Source of the DNA: Brachycybe producta
Taxonomy: Eukaryota; Arthropoda; Diplopoda; Playtdesmida; Andrognathidae
NCBI GenBank assembly: GCA_036925085.1
Contig: JAUPFP010000003.1
Coordinates: forward strand, 3,091,001 to 3,155,000
Reading direction: 5' to 3'
Length of the DNA stretch: 64,000 nucleotides
Below the pieces are notes generated by a model. That model was not told the origin of the DNA and searched no databases. It saw only the letters and a program-made list of their open reading frames with translations. Of this stretch, positions 22,695-32,100 are shown piece after piece. Position 1 is the stretch's first letter. Each line of letters starts with the position of its first letter. A program made the translations under genes and the position numbers.

Positions 22695-23043
22695 AATATC
22701 CTTGAAAATGTTGATATCTTTCAAAATAAACTTTTTATGACAATTTGAAATGAAATTTCAATAAAAAAAAACCTAAAAACTGGTCATTTTTCAAACTGAA
22801 CTATAAAATCGTTTATTTTTTAAGATAACGCGATGAAAAAACTTTTAGGATAATCTTTTACCATTCTAGTTTTGAAAACAATTTGAATTTTCTTTGTAAT
22901 GTTTCTTTAAAAAAAACGTTCGTTTGACGTTTTTGCGTCCAGATTTTACAATAAAAACGTCTATGGAGCTTTAGAATTAGCCACTGCAGTGGCGCCATCC
23001 GGCGGCACAAAAACAAAATAAATACCTATTTGGCCACCTTAAC
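22695..23043 (+). mobile_element. D element copy 4, right half
   Basis: Ends CTATTTGGCCACCTTAA with CCACTGCAGTGGCGCCATCC at 22981. Confidence 0.75.
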
Positions 23044-23451
23044 ACAAAATTCGTTTAACACGAAAATGAAAATTTAAGTATTTTTTTAGATGAAATTTAT
23101 CATTTGAGGGCAAGAAAAAGAGAGATAAGTTTATTGTTTTAAGTACAGAAAATAGGTTTGAATTCATCAATCTCCACCACAGTGTATATACCAGGCCACC
23201 TTACACACACTGATATCAACAAAAACAATTGTTTGTTTTTTCTTATTCAGGTAAACATGAAAGAAATATTTTATTGATAAGAAACAACAAAGGTTTTATT
23301 TATTTTATATGTAAATTATGGCGGCGGTTCCTCCTATAAATACGTGTGTCTTATAGGAAAAGTTAGCTATTCAGAGATTACAGAAAGATCTGCTCAGATT
23401 TCTGTAGAAAACACAAAAATGGCTGCCACAAGCGCTCTTCATTTATTCTGT

Positions 23452-24010
23452 CTTTTCAGAAGAGCAAAAATCAATGTGTTTTAGAAACTAGAAGGGTAGC
23501 TTAATCCGCTTAATACCTTGTACACACAGTCATGAGTTAAATGAATTCAAATTAAATGTGTTTAGGTGAATTATACGGAATCCAGTTAAGGACATGAACC
23601 CCAAATAAAAAATTGACTTTAATTATTAATATTTTAAATTAAAAATACTAAATCAATATTTTAATGTCAATAGTTTATTGAAATATATTTAAGTATTAAC
23701 TCTATGTTTTCAGATTATTAACTGAATAAATTGAATTCGACGACATATTGTTTGTTTGTCCTTCACAGGGCTCTGTAGAACACGTTTAATATTTAAATGC
23801 ATTTAAATTATCAGGTGTGTATTAAGTATAAGTGCATTTTCATGTTGATATTTTTCAAAATAAACTTTTTATGACAAGTTTGCAAATGAGCCACTTTTTT
23901 AATTTTTTTGTCTCTAAAAAGTTTATTTTGAAAGATATCAAAAACATGAAAAAATACCCTTTAAATGACTGAGCTACCCTTCTAGTTTCTATAGCACTTT
24001 CTAGTTTCTC
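23452..24010. mobile_element. C foldback interrupted by E copy 4
   Basis: The left arm runs to GGGTAGCTTAATCCGCTTAA, then E (23511-23832), then TTTTCATGTTGATATTTTTC and the right arm to 24010. Confidence 0.75.
23511..23832 (+). mobile_element. E element copy 4 inside a C element
   Basis: TAATACCTTGTACACACAGT to CAGGTGTGTATTAA. Flanking CTTAA on both sides suggests a TTAA or TA target. Confidence 0.85.
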
Positions 24011-24039
24011 CTTATTTTGTTCTTCAGAAAAAAACCTTA

Positions 24040-24185
24040 ACTATAATAGATTTAAAAACTGTATTCTTTAGAAACTAGAAGGGTATTTTTCATGTTTAAT
24101 ATATCTTTCAAAAAAAGTTTTTTTAAAAAATGACCCCAAAGTTCAATTTTGAAAAATATCAAAATATGTGAAAATATTCGAGGTA
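24040..24185. mobile_element. C foldback, degenerate
   Basis: GAAACTAGAAGGGTATTTTT at about 24071 with much reduced arms. Confidence 0.45.
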
Positions 24186-24894
24186 TATTTCGATAAAACA
24201 TTTACTTAATATTTTGCATATAAATCCTAATTAATTAATTAATTAATTCTAATTGTCATATCTTTTTTTTTTTTGGGGGGGGGGGGTCTTTTTTCACATT
24301 AATTTCAAATTTATCTGTTTTGATTGACATTTCCGGACATTTTTCTCTCTCTCTCTCTCTCTCTCTTGCTTTCTCTCTATCCCTCTCTCTCTCTCACTCT
24401 TTTATATTCAGTTATAAACAAACGGGTTTAATATATAATTAATTATTTTTAATGTCCATCTGGATTTTGTCTTCATTATTGACCCCCCCCCCCCTCTTTT
24501 TTTCAAGTTGAAATTAAATACGTTTTTAATTTGCCTCAAAAACTGATAAATAACTTTCTATTTAAAATTCTAAGTTCAAAGTTATTTTTTTTCCCTTTTC
24601 AAGTGTTGTTGGTGTTGACATCAATTTATCTTCTTATTTTCATCAAAACAGAAACGATTTAGAAAGAAAATGTTTACGCAAATTGTTTAGATACTAGAAA
24701 AGTAAATAAGTCATAGTTTTGCTGGGGGTTTACTCCCCAGGAACGTAACTTTTTTTACCGTTCTCAACGTATGGCTACCATGACCAGTTTTGACCACGGT
24801 AATCCCACTTTTGGTCACGGTTGCCCCGGGTTGCCCACCACACTGCCGGCTCCTAACCGACAACGATCGGTCGACGCTTTTTCGACCGTAAAAA
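24186..24894. other. Low-complexity, then less AT-rich unique DNA
   Basis: G, CT and C runs. 24760-24890 has GACCA/CACGG repeats and short open frames without support. Confidence 0.45.
24342..24400 (+). repeat. CT microsatellite
   Basis: (TC)n interrupted by TTGCTT and ATCC. Followed at 24482 by a C run. Confidence 0.88.
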
Positions 24895-25500
24895 TGTTGA
24901 GAGGGCTCCATAGAAGAAAAAAAAAATACTTGTGTAAATTGCAAGGTAGATGGCGCCGCCTGCAACCCCTATATTGGGTACAGGCAATTAAAAATCGGGA
25001 CAAACAGAAGTTGGCTCAGCCCATTTTATGACGACCGGCAACTTCTAATTGGTTTGTTGTGTGGTTCGACGTTGAAAAGGACGGAGCATATTACGTCAGA
25101 CTACATAACCAACCAATTAGAAGTTGCCGGTCGTCATAAAAAGAGCGGAGCCAACTTGTGTTTATCCCGATTTCTAATTGCCTGTTCCATAGGGGTGGAA
25201 AACTACACTCGTCGCCAATTAGTTAAAATCGAATGCAGCCTCCTTTTAGCTTTAATAAGCGTCCAAAACAACCTTAATTATCAGAGCACGTGGACAAACT
25301 TATACCCAGAACATAATATAAGTGAAGAGAGAGAGAGAGCACGTGTAGAGAAATACCGATGACGCAATTAAAAGTTTGCCACGTGACAAAAAAAAAACGT
25401 GAATCAAGAGTTGAAGAGTGTCTGCAGTACATTTCTATGATAGGAGGGCTAGTGGCGCCATCTAACGTTACACGAATAACAAATTATCTACTTGCAAGAG
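24895..25500 (-). mobile_element. X element copy 2, reversed (interrupted by MITE-A copy 11)
   Basis: Reverse complement of copy 1. CACGTG at 25287, 25340 and 25380. Ends GTAGATGGCGCCGCC and AGTGGCGCCATCTAACG. Confidence 0.8.
24980..25185 (+). mobile_element. MITE-A copy 11 inserted in a reversed X element
   Basis: Full-length, in the same place within X as copy 8 (next to CCATAGGGG), but in an X copy of opposite orientation. The target duplication is degraded. Confidence 0.88.
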
Positions 25501-25543
25501 GAACACACCTTAAAATGTGTCACGCCTGGATCTCACATGTAAT

Positions 25544-25745
25544 ACAGGCAGAATCTCTGCCCAGCACTAAGATTTCGTTTGCTCCTCGCCCTTTTATGAG
25601 CGTCAGGCCAAAAAATATCAACCGATTAGAAATTGAAAAAGACGGAGTATGTCACATCAGACCAAGTGACAAACCCAATCAGAAATTGATGACGCTCATA
25701 AAAGGGCGGGACCAACAAAATTTACCTCTGGGCAGTGATGCCTGT
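25544..25745. mobile_element. MITE-B copy with CCCAGCAC-type arms
   Basis: Left arm CTGCCCAGCACTAAGATTT, right arm AAATTTACCTCTGGGCAG, between ACAGGC and GCCTGT. The core is MITE-B. Confidence 0.82.
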
Positions 25746-25774
25746 AGTTTATATAACTCGTGCATCACCTTGAG

Positions 25775-25951
25775 CGGTAAAGACAGTAAGATACCAGTCG
25801 TTTACTCCGCCCCTTTTATGAAGACTGACAACTTCTAATTGGTTTGACGTCACATGCACCGCCCTTTTCAATTTCCAATTGGTTCATATTTGGTCTGACG
25901 CTCATAAAAGAGGGCGGAGCAAACGACCAATCTCTGTCTTTACATGCCTGT
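25775..25951. mobile_element. MITE-B copy with AAAGACAG/AGTCGTTT arms
   Basis: Arms GTAAAGACAG through AGTCGTTTACTCCGCC and their complement GGAGCAAACGACC through CTGTCTTTAC flank a MITE-B core. The right end is GCCTGT. The left end is eroded. Confidence 0.72.
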
Positions 25952-27099
25952 TTAGTGCTAAATGTTTGCAGCGCCACCTAGCGATTGCAGAATTTTATTC
26001 TCTTCATTTTTATTCTGTTTCAATAGTAAGGAGATAAATAAAAAAAAATCTTATTAGACTAGAAAGTGTTGTCAGTTGTATATATAATAATAATATATAT
26101 ACAGTATATATTCATATATGAAGAAACATAAGAAAGTGAACTAACAAAACAACAAATAAGACGTGCCATTGTCCTGCCAATCAAATTCGGTTCTTTTTTT
26201 TTCACTCTCTCTCTCTCTTTTTGGCTTCCAACAACAGAATGAAAGACGCAATTTCCTGCAAAATAAGACTCTGAAATTGGTCGCTAGGGGAGTTAAGGGG
26301 AGAAAGAGGAGGAGGATGAGGAGATACAAAAGGGAGGATAGAAATGGGAGGGCCCTCTGCCCCTTCTTGCGGCCCCCTTCCCGAACACAGTGGCGGACTC
26401 CCAAATTTGTTTCTGTGTTTTTTTTCTCTCCGTCTTTTAAATAAAACACGCAACAAAAAAAACCAGAGAGTCCGAAAATGATGAAAATCTATAATTTTTT
26501 ATATATAGTGGTGTATAGGGGGCGTTGATGATCGCAGGGGGTCTTTTTTATTTCATGTTGGTCCAACAGTAATTTCCTATATCCCTCCCTCCCCCCTATT
26601 CCCATCCCTTCTTAGTCTGCTGTGAATGCATTATTGGAATCTTTCAATTTCCGGGATGTTCCTTAATTTTCAGTTGACAAGACAATGGATAGACCAATAG
26701 AGAGACTATTCTACTCTCCTCCCACCCCCTCCTCACTCTCTTTCTCTCTTGCCTAAATATAATATAAGAAAAAAGGGGGGAGGAGGAGGGTAAATCTCTT
26801 CCACCCCCCCCCCCTTCAACACCCAAATGAAGACAAAACTGTCTTTCGTCCAAATTTTCTCTTAACCCTATTTTCTTTTATATGAATTTGTGTTTTTTTG
26901 AGAAATTGGTTTTTTTTGTGTGTGATGGAATGAATAAGAGATAAAACCAAACGCTAGAGGGCGCCACTTTACTCTTCTAGAAGTGATTGGAAGAAGTTTT
27001 ACAAACAGAAATTTGTCGAAAAAATATCTAAATGAAGGACAATAGAATAGAAATTTGGCCGTTTCTACTTTTTAGAAGAAATTTGAATTATTTTATTAC
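25952..27099. other. Unique sequence 5' of Lmo
   Basis: CTCF-like GCGCCACCTAGCG (25971) and CTAGAGGGCGCCAC (26954). G-rich and C-rich runs. No exon recognised, though upstream Lmo exons could hide here. Confidence 0.45.
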
Positions 27100-27175
27100 A
27101 ATATTACTCAAAAGTGATTGAACTACATTTCTTAGTTTCTAAAACACTTTCGAGTTTCTCTTCATTTTGCATAAG
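27100..27175. mobile_element. C foldback right end, truncated by X copy 3
   Basis: AGTGATTGAACTACATTTCT to CTCTTCATTTTGCATAAGAA. The left part is absent. Confidence 0.6.
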
Positions 27176-27176
27176 A

Positions 27177-27562
27177 ATGCAAGTAGATCGTTTATTTTGG
27201 GCCTGTAGTGTTAGATGGCGCACCTAGCCCTCCTCCCATAGAAATGTCCTGCTGACACTCTTTCAACTCTTGACTCACCTTCTTCCTTTTTTGTTTCACG
27301 TGTCAAACTTTTAATTGCGTCATCGCTATTTCTACACGTGCTCTCTCTCTTCACTTATATTATGTGATCTGGGTGTAGGTTTGTCCACGTGCTCTGATAA
27401 TTAAGGTTGTTTTGGACGCTTTTAGAGCTAAAAGGAGGCTGCATTCGATTTCAACTAATTGGCGACGAGTGTAGTTGGCCACCCTATGGAGGTTGCATGG
27501 CGCCATCTACCGTGCATTTACACAAGTATTTTTTTCTCCTATGAAGCCCTCTCTTAAAGGGA
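27177..27562 (+). mobile_element. X element copy 3, directly upstream of Lmo exon 1
   Basis: Empty at the MITE-A site. CACGTG at 27297, 27335 and 27386. It ends about 110 bp before the Lmo splice acceptor, so it could supply E-boxes to the gene. Confidence 0.82.
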
Positions 27563-27615
27563 TATAAATTGAATGCGCCATCTTTTATTATCTGATAACT
27601 TCATTAGTTCATCTG

Positions 27616-27629
27616 TAACAAAATGGCGG
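27616..27629 (+). promoter_or_regulatory. YY1/Pho-like AAAATGGCGGC motif just 5' of the first Lmo coding exon
   Basis: CAAAATGGCGGCC matches the YY1/Pleiohomeotic core that often sits just downstream of animal start sites, and is also a good Kozak ATG. It lies about 50 nt before the splice acceptor of exon 1. It may mark a local promoter, or be coincidental. Confidence 0.3.
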
Positions 27630-27688
27630 CCATAACTAAAAAGCCAAACTTTCTTTTTTTGCTTTTGTTTTATAGTAACGGCAGCACG

Positions 27689-27942
27689 ATGACCATGGAT
27701 GTTAAGAGTGAACCTCAAAAGAGCGCCGGAAGTGGAAATGGTGGCGGCGGTGGTGGCATTCCTCAACACGAATGCGCCGGATGTAAGAAAAAGATAACGG
27801 ATCGGTTCATGTTGAAGGCGCTCGAACTGTACTGGCATGAGGACTGCCTCAAATGCGCCTGTTGCGACTGTCGCCTCGGCGAGGTCGGATCCACTCTCTT
27901 TACAAAAGCGAACCTGATCCTCTGCAAACGAGACTATCTCAG
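27689..27942 (+). CDS. Lmo: Lmo coding exon 1: N-terminus and LIM domain 1 (residues 1-85)
   Basis: LIM-only nuclear adaptor. In this family the protein does not bind DNA itself but bridges LDB/Chip and GATA or bHLH transcription factors. Seen here: a start at MTMDVK, a glycine run at about residues 18-23, then LIM1 with metal ligands C29, C32, H50, C53, C56, C59, C79 and D82, which is the full family pattern. The exon ends AG|GTAGG in phase 2 (R85 split). A strong acceptor (long T-rich tract then TATAG, ending 27675) lies just upstream, so 27676-27688 is 5' UTR and earlier non-coding exons should exist; I cannot place them. An in-frame ATG at 27623 would add 22 hydrophobic residues if transcription starts locally. 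I prefer 27689 because the added residues are the translated splice tract and because MTMDVK recalls Beadex (from memory). Confidence 0.93.
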
Positions 27943-28156
27943 GTAGGAAAACCGAATCGAACAAAGAACCCTGAGGCAGGCAGGCCTTACGAGAGCCTGG
28001 TTCACACAGTCTGTCATATTGCTTCAATTACTAGCAATATTCAAATGCGCGCGCACAAGTTCAAAGGTTTACAGTTTTCCCCTCTCTGCTAAAAATGACC
28101 ACTTGTGTGGCGCCACAAAGTGGTCCGTGTGAAGCTAGTATTACATATCGCTCTAA

Positions 28157-28596
28157 GGGCGTACACAGACGAGTGACACTTTTTGTGTCGGATTGTTTTG
28201 CAAAAAAAGTGGTCAAAAACGACGACTGGTGGCCGTGCTGTGGTTGACAATGGTATTGCAATGAAAAAAATATTCGAATCTGTACACAATGAGCAGCTTC
28301 TCGAACACGGACGGACTGCATTCACCCGAACGGTGGTCGATGCTCACAACTGACGACAGCACTTCATATTTTTAAACGGACCACTTGTTGCGTCTCTAAC
28401 AAACGTGTGCGAGGCCGTGTTTCTGTTGTCTATTTATACCACTTTTTGTCGTTCATTCAGCTACACTACTACCACTTTCCAACCACTGGCAGTTGATTCA
28501 AGTAGTCGGTTTCGATTAAATTGCCAACCATTTTTATTAAGTCTATCTCGACCACTAAAAGTCGCTCGTGTGTGAACGCTCACTCACCACAGCTTA
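28157..28596. mobile_element. L element copy, Lmo intron 1
   Basis: CGTACACAGACGAGTGAC to CGACCACTAAAAGTCGCTCG and GTGTGAACGCTC. Internal GTGGTC and GACCAC repeats. Ends only partly matched. Confidence 0.6.
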
Positions 28597-28681
28597 TACT
28601 TCCAAGAAAAAGCATTGCTAGCCTCCAACTCCAACCCCCTTTCATCGTCATCATCATTTGAAATGGAACACACATTATTTG

Positions 28682-28887
28682 ACAGGCAGTTAGAAATCGG
28701 GAAGAACCTTCAGTTGGCCCGGCCCTTGTTATGACGAACGGCAACTCTAATTGGTTTGTTGTGTGGTTCGACGTTGAAAAAGGCGGAGCATGTGACGTCA
28801 GACTACATAACCAACAAATTAGAAGTTGCTGGTTGTCAAAACAAGGGCGGAACCAACTGAAGTTCTTCCCGATTTCTAACTGCCTGT
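28682..28887 (+). mobile_element. MITE-A copy 12 in Lmo intron 1, with perfect 9-bp target duplication
   Basis: CATTATTTG at 28673-28681 and 28888-28896. Ends ACAGGC/GCCTGT, ACTTCAG subfamily. This copy defines the termini best. Confidence 0.95.
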
Positions 28888-28892
28888 CATTA

Positions 28893-28962
28893 TTTGGTAC
28901 TTAATCAGTTTGGCGTTTTTGTTCACAATTAGGGGGCGCTTATTCAGCGCCACCACCCCATT
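28893..28962. repeat. P repeat cluster 2, Lmo intron 1
   Basis: TACTTAATCAGTTTGGCG, GGGCGCTTATTCAGCGCC. Short. Confidence 0.65.
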
Positions 28963-29279
28963 TCGAATAAAAACCCATTTCCTATAGTTCTTTCTCCTAA
29001 TTTGGGCATTTGCTCTTTTCTGCCCTTTTTTCACTCATTTTAAATGGTTAGTAATTAAGACGAGCAATTAATGAATCTTAATTGAAGCGTTTCTAATTAC
29101 AAAGTCAACATCTCCAGTTTCTCGTTAATTTAATGTTATATCTTTTTCAAATGCAACTCAAGTAATTCTTGTTAATTAATATAAAAAATATAATTGCATA
29201 ATAATATTATTGTTCAATTTAAACTTTTAGCTTTTTTTTATTATAAACAACTTTTAAAATTAATTCAAAAGTTTATTTG
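28963..29279. other. Intron 1 block dense in homeodomain-like sites
   Basis: TAATTAAG, CAATTAATG, CTTAATTG, CTAATTAC, GTTAATTAAT and others within about 200 bp, without MITEs. Possible enhancer. Confidence 0.35.
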
Positions 29280-29470
29280 AAACTAGAAGAGTAAAAACAG
29301 TTTCCTTAAAGATTGGTTTTTATATGAAAAAAGCTGATTTTTCGAACTCTTTATTATTGTTTTCAGAAGAGCAAAACTAGAAAGTGTTTTAAAAACTAGA
29401 AGGGTAGCTCAATCACTTAAGGCTATTTTCATGTTTGATATATCTTTTAAAATAAACTTTTATAGACAAA
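29280..29470. mobile_element. C foldback left half in Lmo intron 1
   Basis: AAGTGTTTTAAAAACTAGAAG to ATAAACTTTTATAGAC. Right half missing. Confidence 0.65.
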
Positions 29471-29504
29471 TAATTATTGTCTTCTAAACGTCTGTCTTAA
29501 GAGG

Positions 29505-29800
29505 CTACCATCGTTTGAATTGCACATTGAATACAGGAAATGAAGACAATCTTGTCTTGCAGACGTCACTAAGAATGTATCATTGGCATTCAACGTTTCT
29601 GTTGTCATTCTAGTCTTCTGGTACTCGCGTGCATTGTCACAAGCAATATAATACAGAAACAGCTCAATTACGCCCACTCTGAATTGGATTAACGTTTGAA
29701 TCATGCATTGCACACAGGGAAATGAAGACAATCTTGTCTTGCAGACGTCAATAGGAACGTATTGCTTTTAACATTTCCATTGTCGCTCTTCCGGTTTCAC
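29505..29800 (+). repeat. Tandem duplication of about 190 bp, Lmo intron 1
   Basis: GAAATGAAGACAATCTTGTC plus TTGCAGACGTCA occurs at 29539 and 29722, followed by similar ACGT and CATTTC/TTGTC sequence. Confidence 0.8.
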
Positions 29801-29888
29801 TTGCAATGATTTTTCGAAGTTTTATTGACGGTAAGCATCTATAGAACCACCTCAACCCATGTCTTGTCTTTCAGAAGAGCAAAATTAA

Positions 29889-30094
29889 ACAGGCAAGTGT
29901 GTGCCCAGCAGTAAAATTTTGGTGGCTCCGCCCTTTTATGAGCGTCAGACCTAATATGAACCAATTAGAAACTGAAAAGGGAGGGGCGTGTGACATCAGA
30001 CCAAGTAACAATCCAATTAGACACTCACTGACGCTCTTAAAAGGGCGGGGGGGGGGGCCAACAAAATTTTACTGCTGGGCACACACTTGCCTAT
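29889..30094. mobile_element. MITE-B copy in Lmo intron 1, with perfect 9-bp target duplication
   Basis: CAAAATTAA at 29880-29888 and 30095-30103. Ends ACAGGCA/TGCCTAT. Arms of the AGTGTGTGCCCAGCAG type. Confidence 0.93.
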
Positions 30095-30130
30095 CAAAAT
30101 TAATAACTAGAAATTAATGAAAAAATAACA

Positions 30131-30578
30131 AAAATTCACTAAACTCCTTTTTCTTAAAATAAAAAAGAGGTGGGTTTTAAAGTGTAAACACGACCTTTGA
30201 ACTCTCGTTATTAATCTGTCTTTCAGGTGCAGAGAAACTTAAGTGTTTTTTTAGAAACTAGAAAGGTAGCTCAATAAACTAGGAGAGTATTTTCAAGTTG
30301 TTATCTTTCAAAATAAACTTTTTATAGACAAAAATTAACAAAATATCGGTCTGCATTTTATAAAAAAGTTTATTTTGAAATTTGAAAGATATCAACTTGA
30401 AAATACTCCCCCTAGTTTATTGAGGCTACCCTTCTAGTTTCTAAAAAAAAAAGCACTTAAGTTTCTCTTTGATTTTTTGCACCAGAAAGACAGATTAATA
30501 ACGAGAGTTCAAAGGTCGTGTTTACACTTTAAACCCCACCATTTTTTTTTTAAGAAAAAGGAGTTTAGTAAAATTTCG
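30131..30578. mobile_element. C foldback, most complete copy, in Lmo intron 1
   Basis: One long palindrome of about 445 bp. The inner arms are C consensus. The outer arms contain TTTAAAGTGTAAACACGACC, and the palindrome extends through AAACTCCTTTTTCTTAAA to its complement AAGAAAAAGGAGTTTAG. Confidence 0.85.
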
Positions 30579-31056
30579 TTATTTTTTCTTCCCCCCCCCC
30601 CTCCCCCTTTTCTTCGTTATTTCTCTCGTCTCTTGGGATGGATTTTCCTTTTAAACGAAGAAAATCCAAAATATCTTTTTTTTATATTACGGTTATTAGA
30701 TCCCATACTCCTTAAATATTAGGAAGGGAGGGGGGGGGGGGGAGAAACAGGGATTTTTTTCTCCTTCTTCTAAATAGTAGAAGGGGCTAAAAAGGGAAAA
30801 TGTAGGGAGAAAAAAACATTATGGTCGATTACCTCTCTCCTCACTTTATTCTCAGTGATTCATTTTTTTTTACTTCAAATAAAACTATTTCCTTGTTATT
30901 TTGTGTTAGAAAAATTATTTCTTGAAATTGATGGGGGGGGGGGGGAATTCTAAACGTGAAGTGAATCTAAGTTAAATTTCAGGGGGATAAAAATGGGCGG
31001 AGTTAACACAAAACAAATAAGGGGACTGGATTATAATTTCATCTCCATTTTTCTCC

Positions 31057-31254
31057 ACAGGCATCTGTAGACAGCTTCAGAATTTCTTTGGCTCCGCAAC
31101 CTTATATGAGCGTCATCAATTTCTAATTGGTTTATTACTGGGTCTGATGTCACATATGCTCCGCCCTTTTTATTTCTAATTGGTTGATATTTGGTCTGAC
31201 GCTCATAAAAGGGCGGAGCCAAAAAAAATTCTGAAGCTGTCTACAGATGCCTGT
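31057..31254. mobile_element. MITE-B copy in Lmo intron 1 (CTGTAGACAGC arms)
   Basis: Near-perfect inverted arms, ACAGGC to GCCTGT, same arm type as copy 1 at 18085. Confidence 0.88.
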
Positions 31255-31285
31255 CTGCAATTATTATTTTTTTTTCTAATAAAAA

Positions 31286-31415
31286 AAGACTAGTTAGAGG
31301 CTAGATGTCTAGTTACTATAAGTTGTCAACTAGCGATTTAGCCTCTAACCAGTGTTTTTGATTGGAAAAAAAAAATAATTGTTGGTTGATCTAAATGGGG
31401 GGATTATTGTTGCTT
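31286..31415 (+). mobile_element. J element core, Lmo intron 1
   Basis: TTAGAGGCTAGATGTCTAG through TAGCCTCTAACCAGTG and TTGTTGGTTGATCTAAATGG. Both ends absent. Confidence 0.7.
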
Positions 31416-31429
31416 CACATTATTCCTCT

Positions 31430-31772
31430 CCTGCAAGTAGGTCATTTATTTTGTTCGTGTAACGTTAGATGGCGCCACTAGCCCTCCTCCCATAGAAATG
31501 TACTGCAGACACTTCTTCAACTCTTGACTCACCTTTTTTTTGTCACGTGGCAAACTTTTAACTGCGTCATCGCTATTTCTCTACACGTGCTCTCTCTCTC
31601 TTCACTTATATTACTTGTATGTTCTGGGTTAAGTTTGTCACGTGCTGCTGATAATTAAGGTTGTTTTGGACGCTTTTTTAGAGCTAAAAGAGGCTGCATT
31701 CGATTTCAACTAATCGTCGACGAGTGTAGTTGGCCACCCTAAGGAGGTTTGCAGGCGCCATCTACCTTGTCT
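31430..31772 (+). mobile_element. X element copy 4 in Lmo intron 1
   Basis: Empty at the MITE-A site. CACGTG at 31544, 31584 and 31639. The right side is cut by G copy 4. Confidence 0.82.
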
Positions 31773-31912
31773 TTAAGGCCTTGTGTTTCCATTGGGATGA
31801 AAATCTGAACTTTTTAGAAAATTTCAACTGGTGAAAAATTGAACAAATGTGCCCCCACCCCCGCCCATTCACTATCATAGGCAAAAGGTCAAGTTTGTTC
31901 AATTTTTCACCA
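31773..31912. mobile_element. G element copy 4, truncated, Lmo intron 1
   Basis: AAGGCCTTGTGTTTCCATTGG, then arms to TTTTTCACCAG. It runs into copy 5 at CCTTGTTTC. Confidence 0.78.
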
Positions 31913-32100
31913 GCCTTGTTTCTATTGGAGCGAAAATTTGAACTTTTTTGGAAAATTTCAACTTCTGAAAAATTGAACAAACGTGACCTTTTTATGCCTA
32001 TAATAGTGAATAAGTGGGGGCCACGTTTGCTCTACTTTTCACCAGCTGAAACTTCAAAAAAAAAGTTCAAATTTTCACCCCCAATGGAAACAAGGCCTAA
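31913..32100. mobile_element. G element copy 5, Lmo intron 1
   Basis: CCTTGTTTCTATTGGAGCG to CCAATGGAAACAAGGCCTAA. Confidence 0.82.

Noticed and set aside
25359..25838. 159-residue ORF
   Set aside because: Crosses X copy 2 and two MITE-B copies; not a gene.
27623..27688. Signal peptide at the Lmo N-terminus from the upstream ATG
   Set aside because: The hydrophobic stretch is the translated polypyrimidine tract of a splice acceptor; LMO proteins are nuclear.
27554..28027. 157-residue minus-strand ORF
   Set aside because: Antisense shadow of Lmo exon 1.
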